Below, one piece after another: positions 1-7,120 of a DNA stretch of 13,947 nucleotides. The stretch is from Gammaproteobacteria bacterium. GTDB taxonomy: Bacteria > Pseudomonadota > Gammaproteobacteria > UBA6429 > Thiohalophilaceae. A program made the position numbers and the translations under genes. The stretch lies in assembly GCA_013152045.1 (NCBI GenBank), contig JAADGZ010000045.1, positions 1-13,947 on the forward strand, given 5' to 3'. The notes beneath the pieces were generated by a model. The model was not told the DNA's origin, searched no databases, and was given only the letters and a program-made list of their open reading frames with translations. The first letter of the stretch is position 1, and each line of letters starts with the position of its first letter.

Positions 1-1224
1 GGCTAAGAGATGCCAGTTTAGATTGACGCTTTGCCCCTGAATATAGTGCGCAACTTTGAGCCATTGCCCGCCCAGAGGTTTCAACCACTGTTCATATTTT
101 GGGTTAGCTGTTGAGGTATCAATGTGAATCTTCACCAGGGTCCAGCGGTTGGGAACAATGTGATCGTTTAGATTTGTCTGGCCAATCTTCCCACTATCAC
201 TGCCGTCTGAACGAAGATAATGGATAGCCCCTGAATCCGCCAGATACATATAATACTCAGATGAATTAGCCCCTAGATCATTCGCGTAGGGTGCTTCACT
301 ATTGCTTGAGCTATACAGGGTCCACAGGCTTTTGTTAGCGGTAAAATTGTCATTGCTTGGGTAAATAAATTTTTGATTCGGGCCAAAATGACTCATTTGG
401 TCATTCTGATCGCTAGGGTCATTATAATAATTGGTATATATCCAATACTGGAACCAAACGTCGGCCGGCAGCTGGTTGTCATCATCGCCGCCAAACTGGA
501 GGTAAAAATCGGTCTGCGAGTTAAGCCCCGAAGGCCGCGCTTCTATGGCCAACACTGAGGTGGAATCCTTGCCGGGAAAGGCTCCTGAATAGCCAGGGAT
601 CTGGCGGGTCGTGTACAAATAGCCGTTGCCACTAGCCGTCAGGTTTTCAGCTTTGGCACTATTCCAGCCATGATTCTGGAACAGGCTTATAGCATCGCCA
701 CTGCGCCGGACGCGATAATCGAAGTCATCAAAAAAATACACCGCATTGGGTACTATCGCCTGGGAATTGTCCAGCACACTGTCAGACACGTAAATCTGTC
801 GGCTTGCGCTGCCAGTCTGCCCGTTTGAATCGGTGAGCGTCAACCTTACCGTATAGCGGTTTGCTATGTCGTAACTGTAGCTGACATCGGCCCCTGAAGC
901 CGTGTTGCCATCACCAAAATCCCACTCATAACGAATGATGGCGGCACTGTTGTGAGAAACATCCGCCGCAGAAAAATGAACCCGTAGCGAGGCCTGACCG
1001 CTGTTCGGGGAAGCGGAAATACTGGCCACCGGCCCCGTGTCCGATACGGGGGATGAGACTGCGCGATATGTCAACGCAGCAGCAGCGGTAGAAACCGGCG
1101 TCGACACCGCCAGGGAGTTTTCCTGGCCGCTATTATTGCCGCCACCACCGCAGGCCGTTAGAGTCAACGCAACAACGATTCCAAAAGCATATGCTCGAAC
1201 CGAAATTTTACCCACTCTATTCAC
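1..1224 (-). CDS. PKD-domain lipoprotein, 3' end cut by window edge
   Basis: An uninterrupted minus-strand frame of 408 codons runs from a GTG at 1224 to the left edge, so the C-terminus is missing. The GTG start is supported by a GAGGG ribosome site seven bases upstream. The N-terminus has a basic start, a hydrophobic stretch and a lipobox LTAC with Cys25, followed by Gly/Asn residues, so an outer-membrane lipoprotein exposed to periplasm or surface is likely. A low-complexity Ser/Thr/Ala linker (about 33-60) leads to a PKD domain (about 65-147) with the hallmark WDFGDG at 101-106. The remaining ~260 residues are rich in aromatic, Asn and Asp residues and look like a beta-sandwich of the carbohydrate-binding or polysaccharide-lyase kind, but I cannot name the family. 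Binding or degrading an extracellular polymer is inference. It lies downstream of adk but is separated from it by a terminator and an operator-like palindrome. Confidence 0.85.
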   Translation of the reverse strand, partial: MNRVGKISVRAYAFGIVVALTLTACGGGGNNSGQENSLAVSTPVSTAAAALTYRAVSSPVSDTGPVASISASPNSGQASLRVHFSAADVSHNSAAIIRYEWDFGDGNTASGADVSYSYDIANRYTVRLTLTDSNGQTGSASRQIYVSDSVLDNSQAIVPNAVYFFDDFDYRVRRSGDAISLFQNHGWNSAKAENLTASGNGYLYTTRQIPGYSGAFPGKDSTSVLAIEARPSGLNSQTDFYLQFGGDDDNQLPADVWFQYWIYTNYYNDPSDQNDQMSHFGPNQKFIYPSNDNFTANKSLWTLYSSSNSEAPYANDLGANSSEYYMYLADSGAIHYLRSDGSDSGKIGQTNLNDHIVPNRWTLVKIHIDTSTANPKYEQWLKPLGGQWLKVAHYIQGQSVNLNWHLLA

Positions 1225-1262
1225 AATATATCCCTCTATTTTCTAGGAGATCAGTTAAGACC

Positions 1263-1278
1263 TATGACTATAGTCATA
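1263..1278. promoter_or_regulatory. 16-bp perfect palindrome, putative operator
   Basis: TATGACTATAGTCATA is a perfect 16-bp palindrome 39 bp upstream of the lipoprotein start. It is flanked by imperfect mirror sequences GTTAA (1254-1258) and TTAAC (1282-1286). Its position suggests a dimeric repressor or activator site controlling the lipoprotein gene. The protein that binds it is unknown. Confidence 0.4.
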
Positions 1279-1390
1279 ACTTTAACTGCTAAACGGGGGG
1301 ATAACCGACGTATCGGCCTGAAGCGTGAAATAGTTCTAATGCTGATTTTTCAGATTGTGAAGCAGTCGCAACTTTGCGTGGATGATATGC

Positions 1391-1425
1391 AAAAAAAAAC
1401 CCCGTCACCAAGAACGGGGCTTTTT
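1391..1425 (-). terminator. Rho-independent terminator of adk
   Basis: A six-base-pair stem (CCCCGT at 1400-1405 with ACGGGG at 1414-1419, eight-base loop) is followed on the minus strand by nine T residues (1399-1391). It lies about 50 bp after the adk stop codon. A five-T run on the plus side (1421-1425) could make it weakly bidirectional. Confidence 0.85.
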
Positions 1426-1467
1426 CATGAATAAACCAGGAGTCGCGAAGAAACTCCCGGCAGGGTT

Positions 1468-2115
1468 TTAAAGGCCGAGTTTTTCCTTGATGGAACTAAC
1501 GACCACGTCACTGGAAGTCGCATTTACCGACATCAACAGACCTTCTTTTTCATAGAATGAAACCAGCGGTGCGGTTTTTTCGGTATAGGTTTCCAAACGC
1601 TTGCTGATGGCTTCTTCTGTTTCATCGTCACGCTGAATAACCGGGCTGCCACATTTGTCGCAGACGCCTTCAACCTTGGTGGGGTTGCTCTTGACGTTGT
1701 AAATGGCCTGGCAATCTGAGTTAGAACAGGTACGACGAGTGGTCAGGCGATCCAGGATCACATCACGCGGCACATCCAGGCTCACGGCCATATCCAGCTT
1801 GATACCCAGTTTGCTCAATAATTCTTTCAGTGCTTCAGCCTGGGGAATGGTGCGTGGAAAACCGTCCAGCAAAAAGCCTTTTTCACAATCGGATTCCTGC
1901 AGACGATCACCCATAATGCCCATAATCAGCTCGTCAGGCACCAGATCGCCCGCTTTCATAAAGGCCTCAGCCTTCTTACCCAACTCGCTGCCCGCCTGTA
2001 CGGCGCCACGCAGAATATCACCAGTGGAAATTTGAACCGAGCCATCCACGGCAGTTAGTAATTTAGCAACGGTACCCTTACCCGCACCAGGTGCGCCTAA
2101 CAGAATCAACTTCAC
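1468..2115 (-). CDS. adk: Adenylate kinase, Cys4-lid type
   Basis: Cytosolic enzyme interconverting ATP + AMP and 2 ADP, with the normal length for the family (215 residues). The P-loop GAPGAGKGT is at residues 7-15, the AMP-binding segment STGDILR at 30-36, and FLLDGFPRT at 81-89. The lid domain carries Cys130, Cys135, Cys152 and Cys155, the arrangement expected for a structural zinc site; E. coli Adk lacks these cysteines. The start is a GTG at 2115 with an AGGAG ribosome site seven bases upstream. The gene is apparently monocistronic: it ends in its own terminator, and the neighbour upstream is divergent. Confidence 0.97.
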   Translation of the reverse strand: MKLILLGAPGAGKGTVAKLLTAVDGSVQISTGDILRGAVQAGSELGKKAEAFMKAGDLVPDELIMGIMGDRLQESDCEKGFLLDGFPRTIPQAEALKELLSKLGIKLDMAVSLDVPRDVILDRLTTRRTCSNSDCQAIYNVKSNPTKVEGVCDKCGSPVIQRDDETEEAISKRLETYTEKTAPLVSFYEKEGLLMSVNATSSDVVVSSIKEKLGL

Positions 2116-2416
2116 GGACTTTCTCCTAAAATATTAAAAACAAAAAAATTTCCTGCCGGCAAATACTGGCTTCCAGCCCGGCTTATGGGGCGCAATTTTG
2201 AAGCATGCGCGAGCTCTTAGCAATCTGAATTCCACCTGATCAGGCTGATTTATCGGTTCTAATGCTCTGTTCCAGGAAAATCATCACTGTACTAGTAAAG
2301 AATCCGGTATACGAAGGACCATATCCGTTGAAACAACGATCCGTTTTCAGACGTTTATGGTAGTATCGCGGGCTGCGAGCATTTCGTGCACAAAAACTTC
2401 GAAACACGACCAAGAC
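2116..2416. other. Divergent intergenic region adk / DUF3581 gene
   Basis: About 300 bp between the starts of adk (minus) and the DUF3581 gene (plus). It must hold the promoters of both. An A/T-rich tract (about 2128-2152) lies directly upstream of adk. I could not pick a convincing -35/-10 pair for either gene and see no RNA gene or long inverted repeat. Confidence 0.5.
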
Positions 2417-3133
2417 ATGAGCATACTGGACAACTATTACTCAACCGAAAATAACAAGATCTATTTTTCGCGTGAACAGGCGAGCAACTTTGCCAAACGG
2501 GTGGCGGGTGATTTCAATCCCATCCATAACCAGGATGCTAAACGCTTCTGTGTTCCAGGCGATCTGATCTTTGCTCTGGTGCTGGCAAAACATGGCCTCT
2601 ATCAACATATGGAGTTCACTTTTTCCGGCATGGTTGGTGAGGATATGCAGCTGACGTTCGATGAACCCTCGGCGGGCACACTTTCCATCCGCGATGAAAA
2701 CGGCAAGGAGTGCCTGGGGGTAACATGCAGCGGCGAAAAAACTACGGATCAGAGTCTGATTGCTGATCTAAGCCTTTGTTATGTTGGTTTCTCCGGGCAA
2801 ACCTTTCCGCATATTCTGGTACCGCTGATGGAAAAAGAACAGGTAATGATTAACCCGGAACGGCCAATGGTGATCTATCAAAGTATGATCATCGATCTGG
2901 ACCGGCTGGATTTCAGTGCTCCCGAGTTGGAATTATCCAGCAGCCAGCTTGAAATTAACGGCAAACGTGGTCACGTGCGCTTTGATTTTCAATTCAAATC
3001 CGCAGGCGAAATTGTCGGCAAAGGTGAGAAAAATATGATTTTGAGTGGCTTGCGTGACTACGATCAGAAAAAAATTGACCAGATGGTTGCTGGTTACAAC
3101 CAGCACAAACAGGGGTATCTCGCCTTAATATAG
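2417..3133 (+). CDS. DUF3581 family protein (MaoC-like hot-dog features)
   Basis: A 238-residue cytosolic protein matching the gammaproteobacterial DUF3581 family over its whole length, with the conserved opening FAKRVAGDFNPIH, then FCVPGDLIFALVLAK. The segment GDFNPIH (31-37), followed about ten residues on by a PGDL turn, looks like the hydratase motif of MaoC-type hot-dog enzymes, where the Asp and His are catalytic. An acyl-thioester substrate is therefore an idea, not a result. I chose the ATG at 2417 (MSILDNYY) because family members begin here. The frame is open further upstream to an ATG at 2357, but those 20 residues look non-native. Neither start has a strong ribosome site. Confidence 0.85.
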   Translation: MSILDNYYSTENNKIYFSREQASNFAKRVAGDFNPIHNQDAKRFCVPGDLIFALVLAKHGLYQHMEFTFSGMVGEDMQLTFDEPSAGTLSIRDENGKECLGVTCSGEKTTDQSLIADLSLCYVGFSGQTFPHILVPLMEKEQVMINPERPMVIYQSMIIDLDRLDFSAPELELSSSQLEINGKRGHVRFDFQFKSAGEIVGKGEKNMILSGLRDYDQKKIDQMVAGYNQHKQGYLALI

Positions 3134-3311
3134 AGTCATTTCAAGCACTTAAAAGAGGAGCCGCTTACCAATCTGGGCAAATCAATTTAAAAAACAAGCT
3201 TTTTTTGACTCATTCCAAAAATAACTTGCTCTACACATGGTATTTTCTGCGATTACTTGATAAAATTAGTCAACTTTGGCAAAAACACTTAAACACAAGA
3301 GGTAGTTTGTT

Positions 3312-3647
3312 ATGGAAGCTATTGTAAATGGCAAGACAATCAAATTAAGCGAAGCTGGCTGGCTGGAAAATCTGGATGAATGGAGTGAAGAACTGGCTAC
3401 AGAAATCTGTAAAAATGAAAACATTGCTGAGCTGACTCAGGAACATTGGGATATCATCAATCTGGCACGTGAATACTTTACCGATAACGGCTCGGTCTGC
3501 GAACCGCGTAATTTCACCAAGCTGATGAAAGAAAAATACGGCAAGGATCGTAGCAGTCAGAAATACATCTATTCCCTGTTTCCCACGGGCTTGATTAAAT
3601 GTGCTAACAAGATTGCCGGTCTACCACGCCCGAAAGGCTGTAGCTAA
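3312..3647 (+). CDS. tusE: DsrC/TusE family sulfur-relay protein
   Basis: Small cytosolic protein of the TusE/DsrC/DsvC family (111 residues), which receives and passes on persulfide sulfur, either in tRNA 2-thiouridine synthesis (TusE) or in sulfur oxidation (DsrC). Family marks are the N-terminal beta-strand region, GWL at 16-18, the motif RNFTKLMKEKYG (66-77), YIYSLFP (85-91) and the tail AGLPRPKGCS with the essential penultimate Cys110. A second cysteine, Cys97, lies 12 residues before Cys110. Canonical DsrC has its second cysteine 10 residues before the last; that position is Asn here. The start is supported by AGAGG nine bases upstream. The gene stands alone between a DUF3581 gene and lpxD and ends in a strong terminator. 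Assignment as TusE rather than DsrC is tentative. Confidence 0.88.
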   Translation: MEAIVNGKTIKLSEAGWLENLDEWSEELATEICKNENIAELTQEHWDIINLAREYFTDNGSVCEPRNFTKLMKEKYGKDRSSQKYIYSLFPTGLIKCANKIAGLPRPKGCS

Positions 3648-3677
3648 GAACAACAACTAGCTATTAGCATGGTATCC

Positions 3678-3711
3678 AAAGGGAACGCTTATAAGCGTTC
3701 CCTTTTTTTTT
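3678..3711 (+). terminator. Strong Rho-independent terminator after tusE
   Basis: A near-perfect inverted repeat (GGGAACGCTT and AAGCGTTCCC, 3681-3702, extended by AAA/TTT) is followed by a run of nine T (3703-3711). It lies about 30 bp after the tusE stop codon and separates it from lpxD. Confidence 0.93.
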
Positions 3712-3745
3712 GAAAACCGATATATTGAGGCCACATAAAACCTAA

Positions 3746-4822
3746 ATGTGGAACCCAAAAATGGCTGACAGTTTTCAATCCTCGATCAAAGCCACCTCCT
3801 ATAGCATTGCCCAGATCGCCAAACATCTTAATGCACGCGTCATCGGTGATGACAGCCCGATCATTTCTGCTATTAACGCTCTGGCTGATGCACAACCCGG
3901 CGAGCTCAGCTTTCTATCCGACAAACGCCGGCAACAAGAACTGAAAAGTACCCAGGCCAGCGCCGTGCTAGTCAACGAAGCTGCGGCAGAACACTGCCCG
4001 GTGACAGCGATTATCGTAGATAATCCTTATGCAGCTTATGCCCGTACCGCCACCCTGCTCTATCCGCAACGCATACATATCCCCGGAATTCATCCTTCGG
4101 CCATCGTTGATGACAATGCCTCAATTGATATTACCGCCTGGGTCGGTCCCGGTACGGTAGTCGAGGCCAGCGCAGTCATTGAAGCCGATGCCCAGATTGG
4201 CCCCAACTGTGTCATTGGCAAAAACGTCCATATTGGCAAACAGACCACCCTGGTCGCCAGCGTAACCATCAACCACGATTGCAAACTGGGTGAACGTAAC
4301 CTGCTGCACCCCGGCGTCGTCATCGGCAGCGACGGTTTTGGTCAGGCCAATGACAAGGGCAAGTGGCTCAAGATTCCACAACTGGGCCGGGTCATAATTG
4401 GTGACGATGTGGAGATTGGCGCCAATACCGCTATCGACCGCGGCACCATCAAGGATACTGTGATCGAGGACGGTGTGCGCATCGATAACCTTGTTCAAAT
4501 TGCTCATAACGTACGCATTGGCGCGGATTCGGTGATTGCCGGTCAAACTGGTATTTCAGGCAGTACCCAGATTGGCAAAAACTGTATGTTCGGCGGCACC
4601 GTGGCACTGGCCGGGCACCTGAACATTACCGATCATGTTGTCCTGGCCGGACGTTCCGAAGTTCGCCAGTCGATTGAAGAACCCGGCATGTACGGCTCCG
4701 GCACACCACTGGAACCCATGAAAAAATGGTTAAAAAGCGCGGCACGCTTCAAACAACTGGATGAGATGAGCAAACGACTCAGCGAACTCGAGAAAAAACT
4801 GGCGCAACTGGAAAACAAATAA
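3746..4822 (+). CDS. lpxD: UDP-3-O-(3-hydroxyacyl)glucosamine N-acyltransferase LpxD
   Basis: Transfers a 3-hydroxyacyl chain from acyl-ACP to UDP-3-O-acyl-glucosamine, the third step of lipid A synthesis, in the cytosol. The 358 residues show an N-terminal uridine-binding domain (about 19-115), a left-handed beta-helix of hexapeptide repeats (about 117-310, recurring IG.N and IGD patterns), the catalytic His254 in QIAHNVRIG, and a C-terminal helix with coiled-coil spacing (about 333-357). The first ATG (3746) gives roughly 15 extra N-terminal residues compared with E. coli LpxD. The ATG at 3761 is a possible alternative, and neither has a good ribosome site. It is not beside bamA, skp, fabZ or lpxA, its usual neighbours, so it may be a second, orphan copy. 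Confidence 0.95.
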   Translation: MWNPKMADSFQSSIKATSYSIAQIAKHLNARVIGDDSPIISAINALADAQPGELSFLSDKRRQQELKSTQASAVLVNEAAAEHCPVTAIIVDNPYAAYARTATLLYPQRIHIPGIHPSAIVDDNASIDITAWVGPGTVVEASAVIEADAQIGPNCVIGKNVHIGKQTTLVASVTINHDCKLGERNLLHPGVVIGSDGFGQANDKGKWLKIPQLGRVIIGDDVEIGANTAIDRGTIKDTVIEDGVRIDNLVQIAHNVRIGADSVIAGQTGISGSTQIGKNCMFGGTVALAGHLNITDHVVLAGRSEVRQSIEEPGMYGSGTPLEPMKKWLKSAARFKQLDEMSKRLSELEKKLAQLENK

Positions 4823-4824
4823 GA

Positions 4825-4849
4825 CAGCTTACTTTAGCTGAAATTTTTT
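4825..4849 (+). terminator. Probable terminator of lpxD
   Basis: A short stem (CAGCT at 4825-4829 with AGCTG at 4836-4840, six-base loop) is followed by AAA and six T (4844-4849), three bases after the lpxD stop codon. The stem is weak, so confidence is moderate. Confidence 0.5.
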
Positions 4850-4871
4850 CATGCTACTAAGCCGCGCCATA

Positions 4872-5672
4872 CTATTGTTTAGGTGTGTGCTGCGTACTTC
4901 CCAGATGCACCAGTTCGGCTCGATAGTTGTCCAGTAATTTTTTCATACTACCGTCAGCCTTCATCGCCGCCAGTGCCTTGTTGAAGGCACGGATAATTTC
5001 TTTATGATCAGGACGTGTACGGCTTACTGCAATGTGCAAACCACGCTGTGACACCGGTTGCGGTAAAAACTCAAATTCATTAATCGCATTGGGAAAATAC
5101 TGGGTAAGTTCATGCCGAATCACCCACTCATCACCCAGGGTCAAATCGATGCGTCCCTGCTGCATCAACAACAAGTTCTGAATTACATGGCTTTTGGCAA
5201 TTCGTAAAAATCCCTTGGCGCGATCAAATTTTTCACCGTAGTCACGCCCTGCAATGACTCCCACGATCAGATTTTTCAAATCGGCATAACTGCGAAAACG
5301 AACGGGACTATCCTTGCGTTTGATGAAACGAGTCACATTTTCATAATAGGGATCGCTAAACTGGAGTTCCCGCTTCCTGTCTTCGGTAACCCATGCTGTC
5401 GCCAGTACATCATAAATACCTATCTCCGAACCTTGCAGAGAACGTGGCCAGGAGTCAATTGAAGCAACCGTATCATAACCCGCCCGCTTAAGAATATGAC
5501 TCACCAGATCTATCGCCGCCCCGCCGCCAGGCGCATCCTTTTCAACATAAGGTGGCCAATGACCGCTAACAAGCTTTAGTGTTTTATCCGCTTCCGCAGC
5601 CTGTACCGATAAAGCAGTCAGTAATAACAGGAAAAAATATAAACGGAAAATAACAGTATGGGATTTTTGCAT
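4872..5672 (-). CDS. Periplasmic solute-binding protein, family 3 (PBP2 fold)
   Basis: A 266-residue secreted protein of the bacterial extracellular solute-binding family 3 (amino-acid-type, SBP_bac_3). It has a signal peptide with a hydrophobic core FFLLLLTALS and likely cleavage after VQA (about residue 25). The mature protein starts with KLVSGHWPPYV, then ATAWVTEDRKRELQFSDPYY (91-110), the hinge and ligand-loop region typical of this fold, and NLIVGVIAGRDYGEKF in lobe 2. The ATG at 5672 is chosen for its signal peptide and a GGAAG ribosome site eight bases upstream. The frame stays open 91 codons further, but that part runs into a repeat element and is not protein-like. No permease or ATPase gene is adjacent, so it may be an orphan receptor or serve a transporter elsewhere. 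The ligand is unknown. Confidence 0.88.
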   Translation of the reverse strand: MQKSHTVIFRLYFFLLLLTALSVQAAEADKTLKLVSGHWPPYVEKDAPGGGAAIDLVSHILKRAGYDTVASIDSWPRSLQGSEIGIYDVLATAWVTEDRKRELQFSDPYYENVTRFIKRKDSPVRFRSYADLKNLIVGVIAGRDYGEKFDRAKGFLRIAKSHVIQNLLLMQQGRIDLTLGDEWVIRHELTQYFPNAINEFEFLPQPVSQRGLHIAVSRTRPDHKEIIRAFNKALAAMKADGSMKKLLDNYRAELVHLGSTQHTPKQ

Positions 5673-5819
5673 AAATACGCTTCCGGTAATTGATAACAGC
5701 AGAATTCTAACATTAAGATATCTGAAAACAATTGCAGCTGACAACCAAATCAAATACCGCCCGCAGAGCGGGTGGTATGATGATAACCTCTGAAAGGGGC
5801 TATGGTAACAGGTAACAGC

Positions 5820-5965
5820 CTCTCGCCACGCTCCGCGTGGGAATGCATAATGCGGCATTGTCAGGGTAACAAAATGCGTTTGTCCCGGGCTAATGAGCTT
5901 GTAGCAGGATCGATCCATTGACCAAACTTCGGTATACGTTCCCACGCGGAGCGTGGGAACGAGAG
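5820..5965. mobile_element. 146-bp MITE/REP-like element with palindromic inverted ends
   Basis: The left end (5820-5846) reads CTCTCG then CCACGCTCCGCGTGG. The right end (5937-5965) is the inverted counterpart: CCCACGCGGAGCGTGGG inside a 25-bp palindrome, then AACGAGAG. Each end is itself a palindrome with a three-base centre (TCC or GGA). The ~90-bp interior codes for nothing recognisable. Similar 'TTCCCACGC-TCC-GCGTGGGAA' units are, from general knowledge, scattered in many gammaproteobacterial genomes. No transposase gene is present here, and I found no clear target-site duplication. Confidence 0.7.
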
Positions 5966-6245
5966 ATAGATTGCGATTGATAGCTTATTAATTCGTAGTG
6001 CCAATCACTGCAATATCTGACTGTACAGCAGAGTGAGTAAAAGCAACATCCTTAGATGACTTTCATCTGCAATCGCTGGCCTCTACGAAGTGATACTTCT
6101 CATTGCGATTTTAATTCAGATTTCTCCAAGTTACAGATTTAGCTGGATATTCTTAACTGCGTTCCTATTAGTCTACGAATTATTACTGCACACACACCCG
6201 AGCTGTTTGTAGCTAAATACATGAAATTAATAACGAATATTATGA
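5966..6245. other. Upstream region of the CS2-hydrolase-like gene
   Basis: About 280 bp, A/T-rich, without a convincing gene. It lies immediately upstream of the sigma-54 promoter, so binding sites for the enhancer-binding regulator are expected here. ATTGCGATT occurs twice (5970-5978 and 6102-6110) and the related inverted CAATCGC at 6070-6076. These are candidates only. Confidence 0.4.
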
Positions 6246-6261
6246 TGGCATAGAACATGCT
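6246..6261 (+). promoter_or_regulatory. Sigma-54 (-24/-12) promoter before CS2-hydrolase-like gene
   Basis: TGGCATAGAACATGCT has GG (6247-6248) and GC (6259-6260) exactly ten bases apart and matches the sigma-54 consensus TGGCAC-N5-TTGCA well, with TGGCA complete and a TGC at -12. Transcription would start near 6272, giving a leader of about 90 bases. A sigma-54 activator gene in the same locus supports the call. Confidence 0.65.
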
Positions 6262-6361
6262 GATAGTAACCTACTTTCATGGGTCGAAGCACATTAGCCA
6301 GGCTGACATGAAGCTTGTAAATGATATTTTGACCGCACATTAGAACAATGAGGAGATTGAT

Positions 6362-7018
6362 ATGACAACCTTGAAAAAACAACTGGAAGATCATGTTAAA
6401 GCAATTAGCCATTTTGATACTCGCCGTCGCTACGGACCGGACGGTCACAACGACCGAAGCTTATGGGTGCTAGCTTGTATGGATGAACGTCTACCCGTTG
6501 ATGAGGCGCTGGGGATCCATGCAGATTCACCCGTTGGTGGCGGTGATGCACACCTGTTTCGCAATGCCGGAGGTATCGTTACCGATGATGCAATCCGCTC
6601 TGCAATGTTGACCTGCAATTTTTTCGGCACCAAAGAGATCGTTATTGTGCAACATACTCAATGTGGCATGTTATCCGCTAACGCGGCCGATCTGGAGCAA
6701 GCTTTCCGCGACAAAGGCATCGATCCAGATGCCATCGCACTGGACCCAACCTTGCCCGAGTTGACTCTCAAAAAAGGTGCTTTCGCTAAATGGATCGGGA
6801 TGATGAATGATGTCGATCAGGCCTGCCTGAAAACTATCGAAACATTCGAGAATCATCCTCTCATACCGAACGATGTCGTAGTCAGTGGCTGGATCTGGGA
6901 AGTAGAAACCAGTCGCCTGAGAGCCCCATCGCTTGATGCAGGAAGAACTGTTAAGAACATTGATGTTACCTCAACCCAGTTTGGAGTTAAGGGCAAACAA
7001 CCAGCACGCTGGGACTGA
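6362..7018 (+). CDS. Beta-carbonic-anhydrase-fold hydrolase, CS2 (or COS) hydrolase-like
   Basis: A 218-residue cytosolic zinc enzyme of the beta-carbonic anhydrase superfamily. Predicted zinc ligands are Cys39 (ACMDER), His98 and Cys101 (QHTQCGM), with the Asp41-Arg43 dyad. From memory, its sequence follows carbon disulfide hydrolase of Acidianus closely: LWVLACMDER, FRNAGGIVTDDAIRSA, NFFGTKEI, HTQCGML, a long segment with ALDPTLPE, NHPLIPNDV, then WEVETSRLR. It is much less like housekeeping carbonic anhydrase. CS2 hydrolase makes H2S and CO2 from CS2 by way of COS. Relative to the Acidianus protein there is a six-residue insertion (SPVGGG, about 56-61) before GDAH. The sulfide-oxidation genes downstream fit a sulfide-producing hydrolase. 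COS hydrolase or plain carbonic anhydrase cannot be excluded. The ATG is preceded by GAGGAGATTGAT. Confidence 0.8.
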   Translation: MTTLKKQLEDHVKAISHFDTRRRYGPDGHNDRSLWVLACMDERLPVDEALGIHADSPVGGGDAHLFRNAGGIVTDDAIRSAMLTCNFFGTKEIVIVQHTQCGMLSANAADLEQAFRDKGIDPDAIALDPTLPELTLKKGAFAKWIGMMNDVDQACLKTIETFENHPLIPNDVVVSGWIWEVETSRLRAPSLDAGRTVKNIDVTSTQFGVKGKQPARWD

Positions 7019-7047
7019 TTAGCGATATTTTATATCTTTCATATAGT

Positions 7048-7088
7048 GAGGCCGGGGCCACCACTACAAAATACCCCGCGCCTCCATT
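7048..7088 (+). terminator. GC-rich hairpin, possible attenuator/terminator
   Basis: GAGGCCGGGG (7048-7057) pairs with CCCCGCGCCTC (7074-7084) with one bulged C and a 16-base loop, followed by only a short T run. It lies 30 bp after the hydrolase stop codon and 37 bp before the FmdB-type start. It could partly terminate the first transcript and so set the hydrolase well above downstream genes. The weak T tract keeps this tentative. Confidence 0.45.
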
Positions 7089-7120
7089 TTAAAAAAACAA
7101 AATCGCAGGGGAACAACACC

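Noticed and set aside
3205..3233. TTGACT as the -35 of a tusE promoter
   Set aside because: No acceptable -10 hexamer at 16-18 bp spacing, so the promoter cannot be placed.
3463..3480. TGGCACGTGAA inside tusE, resembling a -24 box
   Set aside because: No GC at the -12 position, and it lies within coding sequence.
4121..4546. Long open frame on the minus strand inside lpxD (141 codons)
   Set aside because: It is antisense to a clear lpxD and has no family resemblance; a coding shadow.
6300..6315. A second GG-N10-GC arrangement (AGGCTGACATGAAGCT) closer to the hydrolase gene
   Set aside because: Outside the GG and GC it matches the sigma-54 consensus poorly (-12 AAGC, -24 AGGCT); such spacing is common by chance.
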